Source: Nymphaea colorata (Eukaryota; Streptophyta; Magnoliopsida; Nymphaeales; Nymphaeaceae). From it: DNA of 64,000 nt. Under the pieces are notes generated by a model that saw only the letters and a list, made by a program, of their open reading frames with translations, was not told the origin of the DNA and made no database searches. Made by a program: the position numbers and the translations under genes. Shown in pieces: positions 51,790-63,690 of the stretch (the stretch's first letter is position 1; every line of letters starts with the position of its first letter). The stretch is from NCBI RefSeq assembly GCF_008831285.2, contig NC_045145.1, forward strand, positions 12,524,802 through 12,588,801, read 5' to 3'.

Positions 51790-54265
51790 AGAAAACACCC
51801 TTTTGAAGCCAGAAGGATGCATGCAAACTTTGATTTGACTGATGTTCAAGAATGCTTTTTATGCTTTTGTGATTCACATCTCTCAATGATTGGTTGTGAA
51901 TGTTCACGGAACTGTTTCTCATGCTTAGAGCGTGCAAAGCTACTCTACTAATATGGTCCAAGAAAAGATATTTCCTCTTCCATTATGATTTGGATGAATT
52001 GCATACCCTTGTAAAAGCTTTAGAAGGAAATCTGACCGCTCTGTACGACTGGGCAACTGAAGCCAGAAAGAAGTTGCAGTAGTTTCACCTCATCGGGGGA
52101 AACAGGCTTTGGAACTCTTGCCACCACACAATCAGAGATTGCAGGTAAGTTAGAGCCTGAAGTTGGACTTCTTGGGTGAGCATTCAGTTGACTCAGTTAC
52201 AACTGATGGTCTTTCTTCAGAAGTGGAAAACATGAAATGGAATGCACTGAAATATCCTTCAAGGGAAGGATCAACTTCTAGTGCAAAGATTCCAAAAGTC
52301 CTTGACATGAACGAAGCATGCAAATTTGAGGAAAATGGTTGTAATACTTCAGAAGCCTTTCAATCAAGTTCAATAGAAAATAGCCACATGGCTTCATATC
52401 TTGTCAACAAACTACACATTATGAATTCTTTGGAATTTCCATCAACCACCAACTCTGATAAGTTATTTCAGATTGGTTTCGGTCATCAAGAGTTGAATCT
52501 TGGAATGCTTTCACACATTAAGGATGATACTTCTGCAGGTTCAGGGACTAAGGTTAATGCATGCAAAAGTTTCCCCGACCTAGGTAGGGAAGGACCTCTT
52601 TTAAAGCATAAAAGGAGCACTCCAGATGGATCATGTATTTCTGGAGAGGAGGATAAGAATGTTGATCACGACTAGAAACAGCAGAAATTGCAAAGCAACA
52701 GTTCATCTAATGCAGAGAGTGATAGAAGTAGGCGTAGATATAAGGTCACTGAAAAGCAGCTTTCGTTGTCTGATGATATATACCTCAATGGCTATTTAAG
52801 CATAAAATGCTTGTCTGCACCTGAGAGCGATGTATTTAATGCTAAAGGGGAAAAAGGATTGAGTGCTGAAATATTCATTAAATTGAAAGAGCATCGTAAA
52901 ACCATCGATATAGCTTATTCCCGAGAGGAGGATAGTCCATGCTGGGAGCATGTTTCAATGAATGCAAAATCCAGTTCACTTCTCATAGATGGCAGTGTTT
53001 GAGAAGGTGAATGTTGTAAAGCAAAAAAACTTTTTGGAGTCAATCTGCAGCTTTTGAAGCCATCTTCTTGTGAATCATCAGATAAAGTGCATATCAAAGA
53101 AACTACTTCATGCACATGTACTATAATGAATGAAAACAAATCCAATTCAACTGTGGCTGTGTGTCCAGCCTCTGGATCGGATACCTGTACCTTTCATATT
53201 GAAGAATACATTGCATGAACCTGTGCCAATAGAAATTGGCTCTATTGTTCCTCGAAAGCTATGGTGCAGTAAGGAAGCCATATTTCCTAAAGGTATGCTT
53301 ATGTTTTTCTTGTGCTCCTTTGATGTCCTTGGTTCACCTTTTGAGTTAATATATGTTGATGATAAAGGGTCACTGTTGCCAACTTTCTGTAGGGTATAAG
53401 AGTCGTGTCATGTTCTTTGATATACTTGATCCAACACAAATTTGTAGCTATACCTCGAAAGTATTTGATGTTGGACTACTTGGGCTCATGTTTAAGGTAA
53501 CCTGGCAACTTATTTGATTGCTAAACTAATTAAGGCATCATATTTTTAAGGCTTATCACTAAGGAAATAGTGGACATTGTCTTCTTAATCTTTAATGGAG
53601 TTATCTATGGGAACCACTTTTTCTATGTTCACAATGAGAGCACCATATACCAGCTTAGTTACAATGCTTGACATGTTCACAGACTCATCCAAGCTATGGA
53701 ATCTGTATTCAGGTTTGGAATTGGGAGTAACTATTCAAAGTAGCAGCTCTGTATTTATCCAACTGCCCCTGATTCAAACTTTAATGGCTGCACAGTATAA
53801 ATAATTTTGCTAGGTAAACCTTATCCCTTCATTAATTTTACCAAGTTTGGATAGAACCGGCTCTTTTTTGGCTAGACCAATGGAAGCTTGAATCTGAATG
53901 TATTTGTATGATTAATTAGGCCTCTGATTTTCATCAAGATTTTCCTTCCTTTCTCAAGTTCCATGTCCTATATTTTGACTGCCATAACCCTATTTAGGTA
54001 AACATTATTTGGATTACTGTTGGTGGTCGTTCTTGAAATTTACATACTTGTAAATGTAATACGACAGGTTACAGTGTAGGACAATCCAACTGAACTCTTT
54101 ATGCATGCTTCTCCTAGAAAGTGCTGGGACTTGGTGTGCCAGAGGCTTAATGTAGAAATAGAAAAGTTACAAGGCCTCGAAGTGCAGAACCAGCGACCAT
54201 TGCAACTCCCAGGAAGTCTTGATGGGCTTAAGATGTTTGGATTTTCTTCCTTGCAAATTATTGAC
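51790..54265 (+). pseudogene. JMJ14/KDM5-like histone H3K4 demethylase pseudogene (C-terminal half)
   Basis: Plant JMJ14/15/18-type proteins remove H3K4 methylation in the nucleus through a JmjC domain and carry a C5HC2 zinc finger, FYRN and FYRC. Only the C-terminal half is here. The C5HC2 finger is at about 51825-51960 (DVQECFLCFCDSHLSMIGCE), with a frameshift just after CLERAKLL, then DLDELHTLVKALEGN. A long middle region follows (52163-53002). FYRN is at about 53170-53292 plus 53393-53496 (IGSIVPRKLWCSKEAIFPKG, then GYKSRVMFFDILDPTQICSY). FYRC is at 54068-54265 (HASPRKCWDLVCQRLNVEIE, then LPGSLDGLKMFGFSS). Introns 53293-53392 and 53497-54067 keep GT-AG borders. In-frame stops lie at 52673-52675 (TAG), 53000-53002 (TGA) and 54077-54079 (VTV*DNPTE), and there are further frameshifts near 52080, 52155 and 53130. 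Retained introns show a DNA-level duplicate that later decayed, not a retrocopy. The final exon is not recognisable. Confidence 0.93.
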
Positions 54266-56078
54266 GTAAGAATGCCTTCATTCTTCTTTTGCTGTAGCCT
54301 TGAAGGATGGAAAGTGCAATATGGAAATTATCAATGACATCTGTACAGGCCATTTGGTAAATTTTAGCTTAGTGCTTTTGTCAGTATTGGCCAGAGCAGG
54401 ATTTCTATAACTGTTATTCTTCCCCCAAGGCCAGATATAATGCTTGCAATTTATTGGGTTCATTGTTACTTTGACTTCACCAGTAAATGCCAAATTCATA
54501 TATAAATGGGTAGCTAGAGGTAGATACAGGTAACCATACCTATGCTCCATGTGTTGAAATATCCAATTGTTTTCCATGGATGGTGTTCCTTTGAATACAT
54601 GGGACGTATTAGTCTGTCACCTTATTTTTAAAATTCTTGAATTAAAGAATAATTCAAACTAATTTCATTGATTTTAAATATGACAAAAAGAAGAAACATG
54701 ATAATTATTAGCCTTGCATCGTATTGGCAAGATGCCCGATTCAACCCACATCTGCTGATGCAGAACGATATTAATAATTAATAACACTGACCCACGTTCC
54801 TCGACCTAAATTTATCATGTCAAGTGATAGAAATATACATTTTAAAAAATGTATTTTACATAGTTTTAAATTTTAATCATTTCAATGTATAACAGAGAAA
54901 ATCAACGATATAATAACTTAGTGGATCATTAAAAAAAGGAAAATTAAAAATATGCAATTAAAATGATTCGTAATTTTATTTATAAAGCAATGAATTGATT
55001 CAAAGTGAAAAAAAATGTGTTAAGTATGCCAACACCATCACATTCTGTAAAAAGACAGGAGAATTTGGAAAACACCATTTAATTTCTCCTAAATAATTTT
55101 GCCATTGCCTATTTATTAAAAGATATTCTCTGGATCAAATGTTTGTCGGTAATTATGTGTCAAACATGTTCATTTATTGCATTTGACAAAAAACTAAAGC
55201 AAAGCATTTTCAAAGAAAAAGCGTTTTGGTGCTTTAAACAAATTCCAAAAGAATTTCATTTCCAAGCCTACCTTTTCTATAGTTTTAAAAGTGGACCACA
55301 TCATATTTTTCTAAATAACATGCTTTTCGTAAAAACTATCAAATACGGATTTCAATCCATCATCTACTAATATGGGGAGCCAAGCTGATTTCTTTGTTTT
55401 AATACGATCCTCTTATCACAAAATTACTTTTATGACTTCAGCTAACATTTCACTTTTTAAAATAGGAATTTTACTTCATGCCTTCATTTTGCCGTTTAAA
55501 TTAAAAAACACAGACCTTAGATAAATTGCAATAAGATTGTATTAGTTTGAAATCATAAGCAAAAAGAAGACCCCAACAAAGAATCCACAAATAAGTTTGT
55601 GTTATTACTATAAAAAGGTGCGGAAGCCAATTACCGTGAATCATGAATTGCGTCACATTTTCATAGTCAAAACTTTGTTCAAAATAGAAGGAATTTAGTT
55701 CAAATTAGATCCACAAGAGAAACCTTAGGCCGTGTTTGATTATTTTGGATCTCGGAGTCTTTAGGTGCTTCAAATGCGGTATATGAAGAAGAAGCTGGTA
55801 CGGAGAACTGGCAGAAGGGCCTATCAAATCATCCCTCCCTTACAGCTTGGATGACCGGCTTTCCTGTAGCTATCGCCTAGCCGCTTCCCGAGCAGATAGC
55901 ATGCACCACCTTGCCAAAAGAAAAAGATAGAACATGAGACTTCTGGAACTCAAGCCCCTTCGTTCGGAGGTAACCACAGACTCAAGGATCATGTGTGCCT
56001 GCCCGAATTCCTAAAGAATTGCTATTTTGTTTTGTCTTTTCAAAAGTACTAATGACATAAAATTTTTGGTATCCAGCC
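54266..56078. other. Unassigned AT-rich sequence
   Basis: The interval begins with the GTAAGA donor of the last recognisable JMJ exon. No further JMJ exon was found. The phrase GGCCGTGTTTGATTATTTTGG near 55727 resembles the ends of small TIR elements. No gene recognised. Confidence 0.4.
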
Positions 56079-56392
56079 CTAGATCTGATCAAAGAAGCAC
56101 TAGTTTACCCAATCTTTTCCAATGCTACAAGGCTACAAGTGGACCAAGTGAAAATGACCGAACAGTTTTCAGGTCTCTTTCATGAATGGAAAAAGATGGT
56201 GAGTGGATTCCACGTGCTCAACTGGAGACCTGTGTCAAAGAAAGGTCCTTTTGGCAGAGAAAGATGTATCGACGGAAACTTCGATGAAGAGCTTGAAACA
56301 ACAAACATTGAATTGGACCCTCTCCACAGCTCCCATTCTCCGAAGATCAAAATTGGGGTTCCCAATGCTTGGCTTCCAAAACAAAGGCTTTG
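56079..56392 (+). other. Exon-like open frame, unknown product
   Basis: After a plausible acceptor (TTTTTGGTATCCAG) the frame is open for about 104 codons: ALDLIKEALVYPIFSNATRL, then KMTEQFSGLFHEWKKMVSGF and DPLHSSHSPKIKIGVP. Its composition is protein-like and not biased like nearby repeats. A second overlapping frame (56203-56475) is also open. I cannot assign a family and see no companion exons. Confidence 0.3.
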
Positions 56393-57622
56393 AAGACATA
56401 GATTCAAGTCAAGTCTTCATGGAAGGCCTGGGCGCGTTAGAGGGGATTTCTGTTTCGCAAAGCGGTCAAAGATAGAGGGCAGCATTTTCTTCTCTTCGCA
56501 AGAACTTCTGGATCAGAGTCAAGCATGAGAGGTGTCAAACTTTCCTGCATGAGCTACTGCTCGAGTCGAGCTCTAGTTAAGTCAGGCGTCCAGCATGAGC
56601 GTCCCAAATCCGTTGGATTGGATAGTCTCATTGGTCTGTTGGGTCGGAAGGTCTTGCTTCTTATTTGTTAATTAATTTCTGGTCCACACGACTTCAGGAA
56701 GATAAATCAGCTACTAAAGCTATGCTTGTCAATGGAGTAGGTGATTTTGGATAGTTTTGAACTACCGCGGACTTGTTTCATAGCTCTCAGCCTGACAAAT
56801 GATGAATGAGACGAGATTCGGCCAAGGTTGGATATACTCGGAAGATCCACGAATAAAACAAACCGTGGATCTCTAATCCAGAAATTTCAAATCTGTGTGG
56901 TGTGAAATCCATGGATTAGAAATTGAGCCACCCCCATCTGATCACTTGCGCTGATCTCACAGTATCGACCTATCTCCTACCATGGCCCTTTCTCCCCACC
57001 TAAAACCAACTAGAAGATATGATTCTCAAAATCTTTGAAAAAGCAATTGAAACTATCGGCTGTCCATGGCCCTTTCTCTCCACCAAAGAACACTACGAAA
57101 ATAAACAGTTGGCAATGCAATGGTTTCAGAAATAGCTTTTTGAGAGAGAGAAAGAGAGAGATGTTGAAGCTCAGTCGATGGAGATGAAAGCTCCCAGCGC
57201 TCTTTAGACACTACCTTTAACACTCCTAAGTGCAGGGAACTTCAACACTTTTGATGAGCCTGAGGATTTCAAGAAAGAGAAATAAAAACCATTGGCACTG
57301 TTGATGATTTCAGACAGACAGAGAGAGAAGGAGAGGGAGGGAGGGAGATTACTTGCCTGACCATCTCCGAGTATAAAAGCAGACACTTGAAAAGAGAGAA
57401 CTCACCCATGAAAGATGCCCTTCGTCTGTGATGATAAAGAGGAGATCAGTAAAAAAAGAAAACAGCCACCACCACTGGAAAGAGAGAGCTCAGCCATAGA
57501 AGACGCCCTTTGCTTACGATGACGAGGAGATCGGAAAAAAAAAGACACTGCCATGGTCAGGGCCGAGAGAGAGAGAGAGAGGGCAAGGATGCAAGCTTTG
57601 CATTACCAAACACGGTTATAGA
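56393..57622. repeat. Non-coding region with GA-rich tracts and an 88-bp duplication
   Basis: Near 57135-57165 and 57310-57350 there are GAGAGA/GGGAGG tracts. A unit containing AAAGAGAGARCTCA, CCATRRAAGAYGCCC and GAGGAGATC starts near 57390 and again near 57478. The phrase CCATGGCCCTTTCTCYCCAC also occurs twice (about 56980 and 57065). No gene recognised. Confidence 0.55.
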
Positions 57623-58612
57623 GGGTGAACAACAAGCTGAGCACGGCTCATTAAACCTCGACTCAAAATCGAGTTTGAGCCAACTATTTTAATAAATGAG
57701 CCAAAGTGGAGCTCATTTTTCAACTCTTTTTTTAGTTGAGCCAAGTTCGAATTCATTGAACACGAATGTTTTAAGCTCGACTCACCTCAAGCAAAAGTAG
57801 TAGTTATTTTGTTTTTTCCATTTCATGTTTCATGCCATCTTGTGGTTCTCTCTCTTCTCTTGCTTCTTCAATGCTTCATCCAAATGAAAAGCGTCTCATC
57901 CAAATGCCCAATACCACCATTTCCCTTCTCATTTGCTGCTGCAAAGCCTGTCAAGGTATGCCTCTCTCTCTCTCTCTCTCCCTCTCTCTAACTCTAAGTT
58001 GAGGGTCGCTCATTGGAGCGAGGGTTTCTTCAAAACCCTTGCTCCTACAAACTGGAGCTTTGGAATCTAAAACACTCGTTCGCTGGAGCAAAGGGTTTCT
58101 TTCTTCAAAACCTTGCTCCAACAAGCGAGGGTTTCAAAACACCCTCGTTCGCAGTGAGTGAGGGATGAAACCCTCGCTCAGCAAAGCAAAGGGTATCAAA
58201 TCAATCTGAAAACCTCACACAGTAAGGGGTTTCAAATTAATCAGAAACCCTCGCTCAGCAAAGGGTGGCGCTGGAGCGAGGGCTTCCAGGTTCATTAAAG
58301 TTCCAGCAAGCGATCTGAAACCTTCATTCAGTGCTGAGCATGAGCGAGAGTTCCTTGAAATGATTTCTCTTTCTCTGCATATACTCTGCTTCACCACTTC
58401 CATAGCAGCAGCATTATCGCTGCCATATTTTGCCATAGCATATAAACGACATGCTTATATACTAGTTAAATGAGCTCGAGCTCTGACATGCTTGATTGAG
58501 CCGAGCTCGAGTTGACATTATATAATTTGATTCGACCTCGAGTTGTGCAATATAGAAGGCGAGCGGAGTTTGAGCTGACCAAGCTTGGGTTCGACTCAGC
58601 TCATGTTCACCC
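57623..58612. mobile_element. Candidate TIR element, about 990 bp, GAGCTCGA-rich ends
   Basis: The left end GGGTGAACAACAAGCTGAGC and the right end, reverse-complemented (GGGTGAACATGAGCTGAGTC), match over most of 20 bases and continue loosely as GAGCTCGA words. The interior holds a (TC)n run near 57962-57990 and four or five copies of a short GCGAGGGTTTC/GAAACCCTCGC motif (58005-58300) in both directions. No transposase was found. Target duplications are not obvious. A one-sided relative is at 20815-21010. Confidence 0.55.
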
Positions 58613-58762
58613 ATACTAGAAACCGTGGTTTTCAAATCCTTGGATCTAAGATCCAAGTATTGAAAATCAACTCCGGATCCTTAGATCTGAAGCTATCAAA
58701 TGGAACCCATATTCAAATATGAGCTCAAAATTGCTTTGCTAAATAAACGGCTGGGAGGAGCA

Positions 58763-59041
58763 GTCTCTCAATTTGTTCAACAAAATTAAAAGAATGTACA
58801 GAAAAATAACCAACATGGACACCTTTAAGGAGTCGACCATTCAACAGAAGAATGCAAATCAATGCAGTGATGCGAGACTTTCATTACCTCAAATGCAGGA
58901 TTGCAATGCACCAGAACAAAAATCTTCCTTGAAAGAACATGATCCCCAGATCCGTGAGGCACTTAATCAACCTCTTACAGGCAGTGAAACCATGCGTTCC
59001 TCCAGCCTATGGGAGCCACTGAAATGCCAACCACCTCATTA
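58763..59041 (+). other. Open frame of 89 codons, unknown
   Basis: The frame (MFNKIKRMYRKITNMDTFKE, Gln/Ser-rich middle) is hydrophilic and not low-complexity, but I recognise no domain and see no splice partners. It is as likely chance as a relic exon. Confidence 0.25.
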
Positions 59042-59199
59042 AATCTTGGTAGGCTACAAAGAATTCCAACTTAGATCTCCTTGGCCCCCTAACATAGTCT
59101 GACTGGGACATAACAAACTCCAGAATAAAAAACCCCGCATCCACGCTTTTCACCCAGTACCCTACCTTATGAGAGTCTCTAATCCATCTGCAGGCAGAG

Positions 59200-60270
59200 T
59201 GTATGATCAGACTCCAAGCCAAAATCTCCTACCTACTCGCCAACCCCCAACACACATTTATCATCAATTGTTTAACAATCTTCCCACAAAGGTTTGCATT
59301 GAACATATTTCTGCACCACATCCCCATCATGGACTCTTTTATTCCTTCATAGTCAGAGCTTCCAGATAACATTTGGAAAGCATAAACACCATCCCCTTCT
59401 AGCTAAATTTAATGCCCCAACACCAGGACTCATAAGGACTATCATAGACTGTTCGAATTTCACCATTACATTAAACTTGCAACCGATAACTTTCCTGATG
59501 GATCATGCCAAAGACCAATGAATGAACACATGGATATCACTTCCTCTTCCTTCTCACAAAGAGGACACCGATTGGCAAGGGGGACTCCAAAATTTTCTAT
59601 GCAATCTTGGGTGAGAGTCCCGCCTTTCAGAGCAATATATGATGTCCACTTTGTGCACTCCATTGAGTCGTTTCTATATACTATGGCTCCCTTCACAAGC
59701 CTCACAATCTTCACTTTAATGCGCTCATATATGTACACTCAATTCAGAGTTTCAGACTACTCACAACTGAGTCAGACCATAACATATTTGTTACCAAACC
59801 AACACTCCTCATGGCTAAAGGAATCCAAAGACCCAAAAACCTTCCACATCCCAAGAATTCTATGAGTGAATCACCCCCACCAGCTTCTGCTTATAGTTCA
59901 CAGATGTTGGAGGTTCCAAACATTGAAAAAAGTAGCACAGCAGACCCCAACCGCACTGTTCTGATCAGATGTTAATCACTTTCTAAGAGACAAGATGAGA
60001 AATTTCCTCCCATCCCCACATGAGACCTGCAACCAAAGGCTATGGTTGCACAAATACTTCTGTCAACACAAGTAGCACCATAAGGAGTCCATTAATTTGG
60101 CCTTGAGTGTCAACTAGATCATCCAAGCATTATTAAGGCTACTCAAATCTTTCAAACCAGTCCCATCCTCCTCTAAAGGTAAGCACAGGGAGAACCACCC
60201 CACTGCATGATCATGCCTCCCATCTGTTGAATCACCCCAAATGAACCTACTACAGGTTCTCTGGGTGTTG
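59200..60270 (-). mobile_element. Second LINE relic (RT C-terminus and zinc-binding region), minus strand
   Basis: Read right to left in shifting frames: SRFIWGDSTDGRHDHAVGWF near 60240, LCLPLEEDGTGLKDLSSLNN near 60180, a KAKLMDSLWCYLC block near 60095, and near 59640-59560 LTQDCIENFGVPLANRCPLC, the reverse-transcriptase zinc-binding (zf-RVT) signature, followed by EKEEEV. Stops are frequent. The upstream catalytic RT part is absent, and neither a 3' poly-A nor target duplications were found. It is a different copy from the 18.9-kb LINE and lies on the opposite strand. Confidence 0.8.
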
Positions 60271-61861
60271 TCTAATTAGGCCTTTAGTTATGCCAATTGT
60301 CCTAGTTTATAGCCTTTCTATAGCATGAACCAAACTGTGCTAAGAGTTGGTTAAAAATGACTATTTTACCCTTCTCAAATGGTATATTTAACTGATACTT
60401 CCAAAAGAATTTCAAATATAAGGGCCATGAACTACACCAAAGCAAATCATACATCATAGGTATCTAACTCCAGTATCCATATCACTCAAGTCATCATCAC
60501 ATAGGAAATGAACATTTTGCTCCCGATCAAGTCATTTTATCCATTTTCTCGGCCTTTGCAAATAACTATGGAAGTCCTGAGAATTGTATTACTAAGCAAT
60601 TGGGGTTATTTCCATTTGTATAAGTCAATGGAAACACCCAAACAAGTTTATTAGCTTACATTTGGTCAGAAATGATCTAGAAATAGGTAATTTCCTCATT
60701 TTTCAATCATTTCTTGTCATGAAAACACATGCAGACTTGACTAGACCCACGATAAGATCTCCTCAGCATAAGCATATTATCTTCAGCTCCATTTCCATTT
60801 TTGAAGTCTCAATTCTAGTGTTAGGACAATCATTTTAAGAAATGACACATTGTTTTCCCATTTCCTCTTGTATGATCATCATTTTCCACTGATTCGAGTG
60901 AATTAGACCAAATTTAGTTACAATCAGATTTTTAAGTGCATGAACTGACTATTCTTGCTTTCAATTCAGTAATTCTGTTTCAGATTGAACACACATTGTA
61001 GATTTCCATCACTCATGGAGTGTTCATATCTAGACATTGTCATAGTTACTTTTGAACTGATTTTTGAGAGATATGGAATAGCAATTTTCAATTTGAGCAC
61101 ACAGATTGATTAAAATGTCACTTAATGAGAGTACCAGTGTGCTTACTGCTCCTACATAAGCTCAAAATCTCCGTTTCCCATTATACCCTTACCATTTCCA
61201 TTTACATGTTCAAATACAATTCAGTCAATTTTAGAAAATGTGATTTTGCAAAGGCAAATTGAGTAACCTTTTAATGAAATTTGGCATGCCCAAAAATTGA
61301 ACATCAAAAGCACCCCAAAAAGTCTTTTTAACTCTAAAAAATTTTCACCATGACCAAATGACCATTTTAACTCATACATGGAGGTTTTGAACTGAGCTTT
61401 TAAAAAATGATTTCAAATGTAGGAGCCAACCATAGAAAACCAGGGTCAAACTTACCGTATTTAGACATCTAATACCTAGTCTAGGATCACCTAAGTTGTC
61501 GCAACCATGTCAAATGACCATTTTGTCCCTAATATAAGAAAATCTTAGAAATCTTAGTAATGATTTAAAACAAACATAATCGGGTAATTCTTAGCTCTAC
61601 AAGTCTGTAAGAGTAGTTAAAGTCATCTCACCAACCATTTTTACCAGTTTAAGTCAGCTTTCCCTATAAGTCAGGTCACCAGAACCGAGAACTACAATTT
61701 TTAGCTCGACTATATATCATTAAGTCTAACCAAATTCAGGATAGGTTTGCTTTAGTGGAAAAAAATATTATTTTACTTACTTTGAGTTACCAAGCTCACA
61801 TTTTAGTTTCAAAGTTATTCACAGATTTCCACTACCCACTCTCTCACCTATTGAGGATTGT
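60271..61861. other. Unassigned non-coding region
   Basis: AT-rich with recurring TGACCATTTT and AAATGACTATTTT phrases (about 60355, 61355 and 61515) that suggest decayed repeat copies, but no clear unit. No ORF above 60 codons and no domain seen. Confidence 0.4.
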
Positions 61862-62365
61862 TCGAATTAAGTTATAGTGCAACCGAGTTGAGTTAGCTCA
61901 AAAAAAACTAGAATCATATTTATGATTTATAAATTTATCCTCCCTTAGTTTGGTTTGAGTTTATTAATCTTGGTTTGAGTTCAATTTTGTTCCAAAGGTC
62001 CGAACTTCACTCTCTTTTTTGTTTTTAAGGCGTTTGAGCTCAACCTAGTGGAGTGAGCTGAAACCGAGCTAGGATCATGTTTATCATGTATAAATATCTT
62101 CTTTTAGTTTTGTTTGAGTTCATTTATGAAGCCATGTGAGTTCATATTAGTTTGGAAGGTCCTAAAGCTCATTTTCTTTCTCTCTCTCTCTCTTTTTTTT
62201 TGGATTTAAGCTGAATTTGACCTCAACCTAACAGAGTGAGCTATAATTGAGCCAAAATCGTATTTATCATGTATGAATCTATCTTTTCTTAGTTTTTGGG
62301 TTTGAGTTTATTCATACCCAATTTGAGTTCAATTCAGTATTGAAGGTCTGGAACTCATTCATAAT
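61862..62365. repeat. Diverged tandem repeat, three copies of about 165-185 bp
   Basis: The motif CTCAACCTARYRGAGTGAGCT occurs at about 62039 and 62222, with a weaker first copy (CGAGTTGAGTTAGCTC) at about 61884. Each is followed by AT(C/T)RT(A/G)TTTATSATGTATAAAT-like sequence, TTAGTTTTGTTTGAGTT and a closing AAGGTCYKRAACTC. The copies are strongly diverged. A (TC)n/T-run sits at about 62176-62200 between copies 2 and 3. Confidence 0.7.
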
Positions 62366-63690
62366 ACTTGCTACACTCTGTAAACATCTATCAAGCTTAA
62401 CTCAGTTAACTCAGAGCAAAACTTTCTGATCTTTCAACATATCCTTACCAGTAAATGGCTGATCTAAGGCTCCCAACTCAACTAGTGAAGATGACGATCA
62501 TAACCTAATTTTTGAAATCCTTCTATGTTTCTCTTAATATATATCACATTCACAGCCTGTAAATTTTAGAAAATTTGATTTTTAGAAGAATGTTGGAGGG
62601 TTTGTTAGTAATATTTTAACTAAAGTCAATCTAGAAATAGGCATATAGGCTGGTCTAATCAGATTTGCCAAACTCACCCAGAGCTTCAGAATACACATAG
62701 GGACACAACAGTCATTTTCTTTTAAGCCATATTATTCTACACAAACATAGGACATATGTCTCATGTACATTAGTTTATGGCTTTCTTTGATTCCTAGAGC
62801 TTTCAGCAAAGTCAAATACATGATTTATGCTTATTTGAGTTCAAAATCTACACAAGGAGTAAACCAATCAATTTTTTTCTAATCCATATTTTCTACATGA
62901 ACCTAAGATTATATGTCATATATACTTAACGTCATCAAGTCTGTCATTATTAAATCATCAAAGCTCCGACTTGAAATCATTTCAAACACATAACAGATGG
63001 TCCAAATCTTCACCCAAGGGTAAAAAGTCATTTCATTTCAAATCTCTTACCCACGGCCAAGGGTAAAACAACAATTTCATCTGCAATAATGTCATTTTGT
63101 ACTTAGTCTATATGCTAGATATACTTGACGTTATGGTATTTGAAGCATCAATTAGAATGTTTACATCAACATTTTTAGATCTACGAACTATTGTCTAGAA
63201 TTCTAATCAAAATCTCTTAAGATCCATTTTGTAGAAACTTTCTATGGATTTAGATCTTGATCTGAATCTTAAATCCATGCCCATACCTATCATCTAGAAT
63301 CTTCTATAGATATCATGATTTGAATCTCTGAACCATATCCCAAACCAAGATCCAAATGCATAAATGTACATATATGCAAAAAATATCACAGTTGATTTTG
63401 AACACTATGCGAGATGTCAATCCAAATAGTTGCTATAGATTCATGAAACCTCTAAGTAGAGTAGTTTGGTTCAGAACCATTTAATAGTGTTGTGTGCATT
63501 AGGAGTTAGAATTGAGAGTGATTTATTCATGTTCACTTACATTTAGAATCCCATACAACCCCTTTCAATTTAAGCATTGATTGAAAACAAATGTTTGTTT
63601 CTCCCATGGTTTTAACTCTCCATCTTTGGCAACGTCGTATTAGAGTTCACTGATTGTGCATGTGCGTGCTCATGAATTTCGAAATTTACC
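62366..63690. other. Unassigned AT-rich non-coding region
   Basis: No gene or repeat pair identified. The phrases GGTAAAAAGTCATTTCAT and GGTAAAACAACAATTTCAT (63020-63085) are a short local duplication. Confidence 0.4.
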
